In this document: in pieces, positions 6,054 to 10,024 of the stretch
How positions within the stretch are numbered: position 1 is the stretch's first letter
How the letters are laid out: each line of letters begins with the position of its first letter
Assembly: GCA_002386045.1 (NCBI GenBank)
Contig: DGEQ01000032.1
Coordinates: 1 to 10,024 of the forward strand
Reading direction: 5' to 3'
Source: Hungateiclostridiaceae bacterium UBA3922
Lineage (GTDB): Bacteria; Bacillota; Clostridia; Acetivibrionales; DTU013
Length of the DNA stretch: 10,024 bases
Made by a program: the position numbers and the translations under genes
The notes under the pieces: model-generated
Seen by the model: only the letters and a program-made list of their open reading frames with translations
The model's database searches: none
What the model was told of the DNA's origin: nothing

Positions 6054-6874
6054 AACAGTCCACCTCCTGCGCCTTCCTTGTCATATTTCGTCATGATGCC
6101 CATGCTCAGCAGTATCAGCAGCATCATGATGATCGAAACGGCCGATCCGAAGTTCCAGTCATATACCCTCATGAACTGGTCTTCGATCAGGTTGCCTATG
6201 AGCATGTACTGACTGCCGCCGAGAAGTTTCGAGATTATGAAGGTCGTAACGGCTGGCATGAATACCATTGTCACACCTGAAACCACCCCTGGGATGCTTA
6301 GGGGGAATATGACCTTCCGGAATACCGTGATCCTGTCCGACCCAAGGTCTTCGGCGGCTTCGATCAGGCTCCTGTCGATCTTCCTGAGCACCGAGTATAT
6401 CGGGAGCACCATGAAGGGCAGGAAGTTGTAGACCATGCCGAGGATCACTGCAAAATCCGTGTAGAGCAGGTGTACCTGCGGCAGGCCCAATGCTCCGAGG
6501 ACCGAATTTATCACGCCTTTGCGATCCAGCAGCGTCATCCATGCATATGTCCTCAGCAGGAAGTTCATCCACATCGGTACGACCAGCAGCAGGACAAGTA
6601 TGCTCTTATTGCTCATATCCTTGCCGGCGAGTATCATCGCCACAGGATATCCAACGATAAAGCAGACGACCGTGCTTACCAGCGCGAGCACCACTGATCT
6701 CCACAAAACCTTGAGATACGTGGGTTCCAGGACCCTTATGAAGTTGTCCATGGTCAACACCGGCGTACCATCCACCGTTTTGGTGAAACTGTAGTAAAGT
6801 ACCAGCAGCAGCGGCACGATGGTGAATATGATCATCCAAAGTATATATGGATATGAAACCCATGTCTTTTTCAT
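6050..6874 (-). CDS. potB: PotB-type polyamine ABC transporter permease
   Basis: The 274-residue product is the first permease of the polyamine importer. A hydrophobic segment at 9-30 (PYILWMIIFTIVPLLLVLYY) follows a short basic start, and about five more segments follow, such as VVLALVSTVVCFIVGYPVAM at 61-80 and FAVILGMVYNFLPFMVLPIY at 141-160. The EAA loop for contact with PotA is at 172-197 (EAAEDLGSDRITVFRKVIFP). The pattern NFLLRTYAWMTLL at 104-116 is characteristic of PotB-like permeases. The ATG at 6874 overlaps the potA stop by 4 bases (ATGA), with AAGGTG 8 bases upstream inside potA, so the two are translationally coupled. Its 3' end carries the strong AGGAGGTG used by potC. Length and motif order are complete. 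Confidence 0.95.
   Translation of the reverse strand: MKKTWVSYPYILWMIIFTIVPLLLVLYYSFTKTVDGTPVLTMDNFIRVLEPTYLKVLWRSVVLALVSTVVCFIVGYPVAMILAGKDMSNKSILVLLLVVPMWMNFLLRTYAWMTLLDRKGVINSVLGALGLPQVHLLYTDFAVILGMVYNFLPFMVLPIYSVLRKIDRSLIEAAEDLGSDRITVFRKVIFPLSIPGVVSGVTMVFMPAVTTFIISKLLGGSQYMLIGNLIEDQFMRVYDWNFGSAVSIIMMLLILLSMGIMTKYDKEGAGGGLF
6061..6068 (-). promoter_or_regulatory. Ribosome binding site inside potB that sets the TTG start of potC
   Basis: AGGAGGTG on the minus strand is the full complement of the 16S rRNA tail, 7 bases before the TTG at 6053. Its strength offsets the poor start codon. Confidence 0.85.
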
Positions 6875-7920
6875 ACGGCAGACACCTTTTTCATTATTTG
6901 GATATCCTGCGGATGTATATACATGCCCACTTCCGTATCGACCGGGGCCATCCTTGTACTGTGCACTATCCAGCTGTAACCGTTGTGGTCGTCTACCTGC
7001 ATTTCGTAATGGACGCCCTTGAATATGACCGATTTGACGATTCCCTGGAGCGGGCTTTCATCCCTGGCCACCAGTTTTATGTCTTCCGGGCGCACGACCA
7101 CGTCCACATCCTCGTTTATTCCGAAGCCCTTGTCGACGCATTCGAACTCGCAGCCTGCGAACTTCACCCGGTAGTCGCGCAGCATGATGCCGTCGATAAT
7201 GTTGCTTTCGCCTATGAAGTCGGCAACGAACGCATTTTTGGGCTCGTTGTATATATCCTCGGGAGTCCCTATCTGCTGTATCGTGCCGTTCTGCATCACG
7301 ACGATGGTGTCCGACATCGTCAGGGCTTCCTCCTGGTCGTGCGTAACATATATGAACGTTATCCCGAGTTGTTTCTGCATCCTTTTGAGTTCAAGCTGCA
7401 TTTCCTTGCGCAGCTTGAGGTCCAGCGCGCCGAGGGGCTCGTCCAGCAGGAGCACCTCCGGCTCGTTGACCAGGGCGCGCGCTATGGCGACCCTCTGCTG
7501 CTGGCCGCCGCTGAGCGAATCCACGGAACGCTTTTCAAAGCCTTCCAGGTTCACCAGGTGCAGCATCTTGGAAACCTTTTCGCGGATCACGTTTTTGTCC
7601 AGTTTTTTGATCCTGAGCCCGAATGCGATGTTCTCAAACACATTCATATGGGGAAACAGGGCGTATTTCTGGAAAACGGTATTTACCTTCCTTTTGTACG
7701 GCGGCACATCGGTGATGTCGACGCCTTCGAACAGGATCCTGCCCGAGGTGGGTTTCTCGAAACCGCCGATCAGGCGAAGGGTAGTAGTCTTTCCACAACC
7801 GCTGGGACCCAGGAACGTAATGAACTCATTCTGACGGATATACAGGCTGATGCCTTTCAGGGCTTCCGTCCCGTCATAGTCTTTTACCACGTCCACCAGT
7901 TCGATTATGTGTTTTGACAT
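6871..7920 (-). CDS. potA: PotA-type polyamine ABC transporter ATPase
   Basis: The 349-residue product is the cytoplasmic ATPase that powers polyamine import. All nucleotide-binding motifs are intact: Walker A GPSGCGKTT at 38-46, Q-loop Gln84 in TVFQKYALFPH, ABC signature LSGGQQQR at 136-143, Walker B VLLLDEP at 156-162 with the D-loop GALD, and the switch His194 in YVTHDQEE. Residues from about 235 form the regulatory C-terminal region with a TOBE-like fold (VVRPEDIKLV, then GIVKSVIFKGVHYEMQV), as in PotA and other importers of this class. The ATG at 7920 has AAGGAG 8 bases upstream. It follows the regulator gene by 53 bases and overlaps potB by 4. Sugar or iron ATPases share the fold, but the neighbouring potBCD settle the substrate class. 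Confidence 0.96.
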   Translation of the reverse strand: MSKHIIELVDVVKDYDGTEALKGISLYIRQNEFITFLGPSGCGKTTTLRLIGGFEKPTSGRILFEGVDITDVPPYKRKVNTVFQKYALFPHMNVFENIAFGLRIKKLDKNVIREKVSKMLHLVNLEGFEKRSVDSLSGGQQQRVAIARALVNEPEVLLLDEPLGALDLKLRKEMQLELKRMQKQLGITFIYVTHDQEEALTMSDTIVVMQNGTIQQIGTPEDIYNEPKNAFVADFIGESNIIDGIMLRDYRVKFAGCEFECVDKGFGINEDVDVVVRPEDIKLVARDESPLQGIVKSVIFKGVHYEMQVDDHNGYSWIVHSTRMAPVDTEVGMYIHPQDIQIMKKVSAV

Positions 7921-7973
7921 AGTGCATACTCCTTATCCCAAATAGTCAGGTATGCCGGTGTTGTCATGGCAGT

Positions 7974-8513
7974 TCAGAAACTGGGAGGGGTGGATACCCA
8001 CAATACCTTTGCCTCTGTTTTCCCGGCGTTTGATATATAATGGACGAAATTAGGCTTGTAATAGAAACTTTCGCCTTTTTTCGCCCGGTATTTCCTTCCT
8101 GCCAGGTGCACGAACACACTTCCTGACAGCACATAGCCAAACTCCTCTCCCTCGTGGGGATCATCCACTTCCGAGGACCCTCCGGGGGCGAGTTCCAGCA
8201 GTATCGGCTCCATGTGGTTTTTCTGCGAATCAGGCACTATCCACCTGATCACATGCTTCAGATCGTCGTTTTCCTTGACGAAGACGTCATCCTTTCTGAA
8301 TACCACCTTTTCATCGTAACTGTCGTTAAAAAAGTCCCTCAGGTTTGTTCCGAGGCACTGCAGTATGTCCACGAGGGTCGCTATCGACGGGGAGGTGAGG
8401 TCCCTCTCGATCTGCGAAATGAAGCCTTTCGAAAGTTCGCTCCTGTCTGCAAGCTCCTCCTGCGTCAACCCGTTCTTGATCCTCAGCATCTTGATTTTGT
8501 GGCCTATCTGCAT
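7974..8513 (-). CDS. HTH-cupin transcriptional regulator of the polyamine operon (PuuR-like)
   Basis: The 179-residue product has an XRE-type helix-turn-helix at about 5-60 (GLTQEELADRSELSKGFISQ, then ERDLTSPSIATLVDIL) and a C-terminal cupin barrel at about 105-175. Cupin motif one is DDPHEGEEFGYVLSG and motif two YYKPNFVHYISNAG, with the His, Glu, Pro, His and Asn positions that usually line the ligand or metal pocket. Size and domain order match Escherichia coli PuuR (about 185 residues), a repressor of putrescine use, and similar regulators often head potABCD operons in Clostridia. It is the first gene of the operon, 53 bases before potA. The ATG at 8513 has AAGGGA about 9 bases upstream; another ATG at 8518 is out of frame. 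I infer autoregulation through the operator at 8575-8608, with polyamine as effector. I give no symbol because direct orthology to puuR is not proven. Confidence 0.92.
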   Translation of the reverse strand: MQIGHKIKMLRIKNGLTQEELADRSELSKGFISQIERDLTSPSIATLVDILQCLGTNLRDFFNDSYDEKVVFRKDDVFVKENDDLKHVIRWIVPDSQKNHMEPILLELAPGGSSEVDDPHEGEEFGYVLSGSVFVHLAGRKYRAKKGESFYYKPNFVHYISNAGKTEAKVLWVSTPPSF

Positions 8514-8574
8514 ACCATAATTTCCCTTTCGGCACCCGGCCGACTGCCGGATCTATTTACTTTATAAGTTATAT

Positions 8575-8608
8575 CTAAACATTTTGTTTACAAACACTAA
8601 ACAAAATG
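8575..8608 (-). promoter_or_regulatory. Putative operator: 11-bp inverted repeat with overlapping direct repeats
   Basis: Arms 8580-8590 and 8598-8608 are perfect inverted repeats (CATTTTGTTTA on the minus strand, then TAAACAAAATG) separated by seven bases. The heptamer TGTTTAG occurs twice on the minus strand (8603-8597 and 8581-8575), 22 bases apart, about two helical turns, with a near-copy TGTTTGT between them (8596-8590). The site lies just after the expected transcript start, a usual position for repression. It is the likely target of the adjacent HTH-cupin protein. No T-run follows, so it is not a terminator. Confidence 0.65.
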
Positions 8609-8621
8609 CAAAAAGCAATTT

Positions 8622-8651
8622 ATTATAATCACATAATATATTTGCTGTCAA
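8622..8651 (-). promoter_or_regulatory. Strong sigma-A promoter of the regulator-potABCD operon
   Basis: On the minus strand a perfect -35 TTGACA at 8651-8646 and a perfect -10 TATAAT at 8627-8622 are 18 bases apart, in AT-rich surroundings. The expected start is about 8615, leaving a leader of about 100 bases before the ATG at 8513. The leader includes the operator and, near 8536-8550, a short CCGGC/GCCGG hairpin. Confidence 0.85.
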
Positions 8652-8942
8652 TAATATTTTTCAAAAAAATAATCAAAGATATAACGGGTGAACAGGCGTG
8701 ATATGAAGATCCGGGCCTGCAGGCCTGCAGCCGGCATCTCAGTTCCCGGCAGGTACGCTGAAAGTACCTGCTGACCGGTAGGTAACAGGCGTTTGGGCGC
8801 AGATGGACAGACGGACATGCCGATTCGCCAGATTTTTCATTTATCAGAATGCTTTTGATGATGTTCGGTTAACAAACAGCATTGGGTTACCGGATATCGA
8901 TATAAGACAACAGGAGAAAGCCAGCTGCAGTCCGAAGCATGC
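8652..8942. other. Intergenic region with palindromes, no gene seen
   Basis: No coding sequence is supported; a plus-strand open frame at 8803-8988 lacks a ribosome binding site and overlaps the opposite gene. Structure is present: a tandem GCCTGCAG pair forming a 14-bp perfect palindrome at 8717-8730; an 8-bp hairpin with arms GCAGGTAC (8749-8756) and GTACCTGC (8764-8771), extendable by a G-U and a C-G pair; and a 10-bp palindrome ATATCGATAT at 8894-8903. No T-run follows any of these on the minus strand, so I see no classical terminator for the preceding gene. A structured 3' untranslated region or small RNA is possible. Confidence 0.5.
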
Positions 8943-9338
8943 TTACGACCTCAGGATGTCGATAATGTTTACTGCTTTGTCCACGTAGACTCTTTGCCGC
9001 ATGTTGAGCACCGGCGTGAGCAGTTTGAGGAATTTCAGCACGTCTTCGTGTTCAGGCCGGTTCCTGTGCATGCTGCCGACATGCCGTTTCAGTTCCCTGT
9101 ACGCACTGCTGAAGCGGATGCCCTGTTCGAATGCAGCGCTGAAAGTCCCGTCTCTCGTCTGCGGGATGAACCTGGATATCGTCGTGAGGATCTCACGCAT
9201 GAGGGAGAGCCTGTCGGGAAGGACAGTCTGCTCCGGACCGTCGTCGGCGTTCCTCTGGCTGTTGCTGTACAACTGTTTCACTTTCTGGATCGTAAGCAGC
9301 CCGTTAGTAATATCTTCCAAGCTAATGGAGTTTTTCAT
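8943..9338 (-). CDS. Unrecognised 131-residue cytoplasmic protein
   Basis: I do not recognise this protein. It begins with MKNSISLEDITNGLLTIQKV, is predicted almost wholly helical, and has no signal peptide or hydrophobic membrane segment. The N-terminal third ends in a polar stretch (NSQRNADDGPEQTV); the middle holds LMREILTTISRFIP; the C-terminal 35 residues (EDVLKFLKLLTPVLNMRQRV, then VDKAVNIIDIL) form an amphipathic pattern that recalls other small clostridial proteins ending in a helix-turn-helix-like bundle, an impression rather than an identification. The ATG at 9338 is preceded only by a weak GGTGA four to five bases upstream. Coding is favoured over the overlapping plus-strand frames because it follows the local strand, starts soon after the proA terminator and ends before the intergenic region. 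Its own promoter was not clear. There is no functional link to proA or the pot operon that I can show. Confidence 0.65.
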   Translation of the reverse strand: MKNSISLEDITNGLLTIQKVKQLYSNSQRNADDGPEQTVLPDRLSLMREILTTISRFIPQTRDGTFSAAFEQGIRFSSAYRELKRHVGSMHRNRPEHEDVLKFLKLLTPVLNMRQRVYVDKAVNIIDILRS

Positions 9339-9382
9339 CGTATCACCGTTCTTTTCATGTTATGGCGTACATTTGAGCGGTG

Positions 9383-9429
9383 AAGCAAAATCGCCGCCTA
9401 TGTTCATATTATGTAAAACCGGCGGCGAT
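9383..9429 (-). terminator. Intrinsic terminator after proA
   Basis: On the minus strand ATCGCCGCC (9429-9421) pairs exactly with GGCGGCGAT (9398-9390) around a 22-base AT-rich loop, followed by TTTTGCTT. The stem is GC-rich; the T-run is short and the loop long, so efficiency may be moderate. It lies about 140 bases after the proA stop codon, and before the unrecognised gene. Confidence 0.65.
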
Positions 9430-9567
9430 GTTCCATCAGCGGCTATTTTCAGGAATGGACCTATTTCCGGAATTAAGATATGTAATTAGGAATTCTCCGG
9501 GTGATGGTTTCCGGCAATGGATTCTGTGTCAGACTGGCTACAGCAGGACGCTGTGCCGGCTGTTTTT

Positions 9568-10024
9568 TTACAACGGAAAGTTTCTGTCAAGCTTCCTGTG
9601 GGTGAAAGACCTCCTCTTTTCAGCGTAGTCTGAGACTATCTGGCCGTTGCCCAGGAGCATGTATTTGTATATTACAAGGCCGTCCAGGCCGACAGGGCCC
9701 CTTGCGTGGAGTTTTCCGGTGCTGATGCCGACTTCCGCGCCCAGTCCGTAGCGGAACCCGTCGCTGAACCTGGTGGAACAGTTCCAGAAAACATTGCCGG
9801 AGTCGACCAGGGACATGAACTTCGCTGCATTTTCCCTGTCGCCGGTCACTATGGCGTCGGTATGTCCCGATCCATACGTGTTGATATGGTCTATGGCCTC
9901 GTCAAGGCTGCCGACGACCCTGACAGAGAGCTTGTAATCCAGGTATTCAGTCCGCCAGTCATCTTCCGTAGCGGGGCTTACGTCTATTATTGCCGCTGTT
10001 TCACTGCAGCCGTACAATTCGACA
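9568..10024 (-). CDS. proA: Glutamate-5-semialdehyde dehydrogenase, C-terminal part (5' end outside window)
   Basis: ProA reduces gamma-glutamyl phosphate with NADPH to glutamate-5-semialdehyde, the second step of proline synthesis from glutamate, in the cytoplasm. About 152 C-terminal residues are visible and the frame stays open to the window edge, so the TTG at 10017 is not a start. Family segments are WRTEYLDYKLSVRVV, SLDEAIDHINTYGSGHTDAI, the NCSTRFSDGFRYGLGAEVGI block and STGKLHARGPVGLDGL. The catalytic cysteine lies upstream, out of view. The common NASTRF motif reads NCSTRF here. The C-terminal extension after KYMLLGNGQIV (about 20 residues, ending KLDRNFPL) is longer than in Escherichia coli ProA but of a kind I recall from Clostridia. 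proB is presumably upstream, outside the window. The terminator at 9383-9429 closes the unit. Confidence 0.95.
   Translation of the reverse strand, partial: VELYGCSETAAIIDVSPATEDDWRTEYLDYKLSVRVVGSLDEAIDHINTYGSGHTDAIVTGDRENAAKFMSLVDSGNVFWNCSTRFSDGFRYGLGAEVGISTGKLHARGPVGLDGLVIYKYMLLGNGQIVSDYAEKRRSFTHRKLDRNFPL

Noticed and set aside
6847..7917. Long plus-strand open frame of 356 codons opposite potA.
   Set aside because: It is the antisense of potA, whose motifs are complete; the frame is a by-product of its codon use.
8775..8795. ACCGGTAGGTAACAGG resembles the 3' part of a c-di-GMP-I (GEMM) riboswitch.
   Set aside because: The conserved GACGCAAAGC-like half is missing upstream and the pairing scheme does not fit; the match is a short string only.
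9541..9569. Plus-strand ACAGC/GCTGT hairpin followed by seven T near the end of proA.
   Set aside because: There is no plus-strand gene to terminate and the stem has only five pairs not adjacent to the T-run.

Overview
The window looks like chromosomal DNA of a low-to-mid GC Gram-positive anaerobe, most likely class Clostridia (Bacillota). The grounds are a mecA adaptor gene, strong AGGAGG-type ribosome binding sites, TTG and GTG starts, short intrinsic terminators, a VanW/YoaR-type membrane protein and a complete xre-cupin plus potABCD polyamine operon. I cannot name a genus. No phage, transposon, CRISPR array, tRNA or rRNA is visible.

Layout. Plus strand, 1-3044: the 3' end of an acidic, TPR-like protein; a protein with two PRC-barrel domains and a long tail; a perfect 15-bp hairpin; then a single-pass membrane protein with a VanW domain. 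A bidirectional terminator near 3108-3143 separates this block from the rest, which is all on the minus strand. In minus-strand reading order from the right edge: the C-terminal part of proA (glutamate-5-semialdehyde dehydrogenase) with its own terminator; an unrecognised 131-residue protein; an intergenic stretch of about 290 bases with palindromes; a near-ideal promoter with a downstream inverted-repeat operator; a PuuR-like HTH-cupin regulator; potA, potB, potC and potD ending in a strong terminator; and finally mecA with its own promoter.

How the genes work together. The regulator and potABCD form one transcription unit: intergenic gaps are short, potA/potB and potB/potC overlap by 4 bases, and there is one terminator after potD. 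The system is expected to import spermidine or putrescine: PotD is the surface lipoprotein receptor, PotB and PotC the permease pair, PotA the ATPase. The HTH-cupin protein probably represses its own promoter through the operator just downstream of the -10 box. MecA is an adaptor for the ClpC protease and is not functionally tied to the transporter.

No clearly new biological system is present. The most worthwhile leads are the operator architecture in front of the polyamine operon, a 10-A tract inside the PRC-barrel gene where either shift would cut off the tail, the unrecognised 131-residue gene, and the palindrome-bearing intergenic region beside it.
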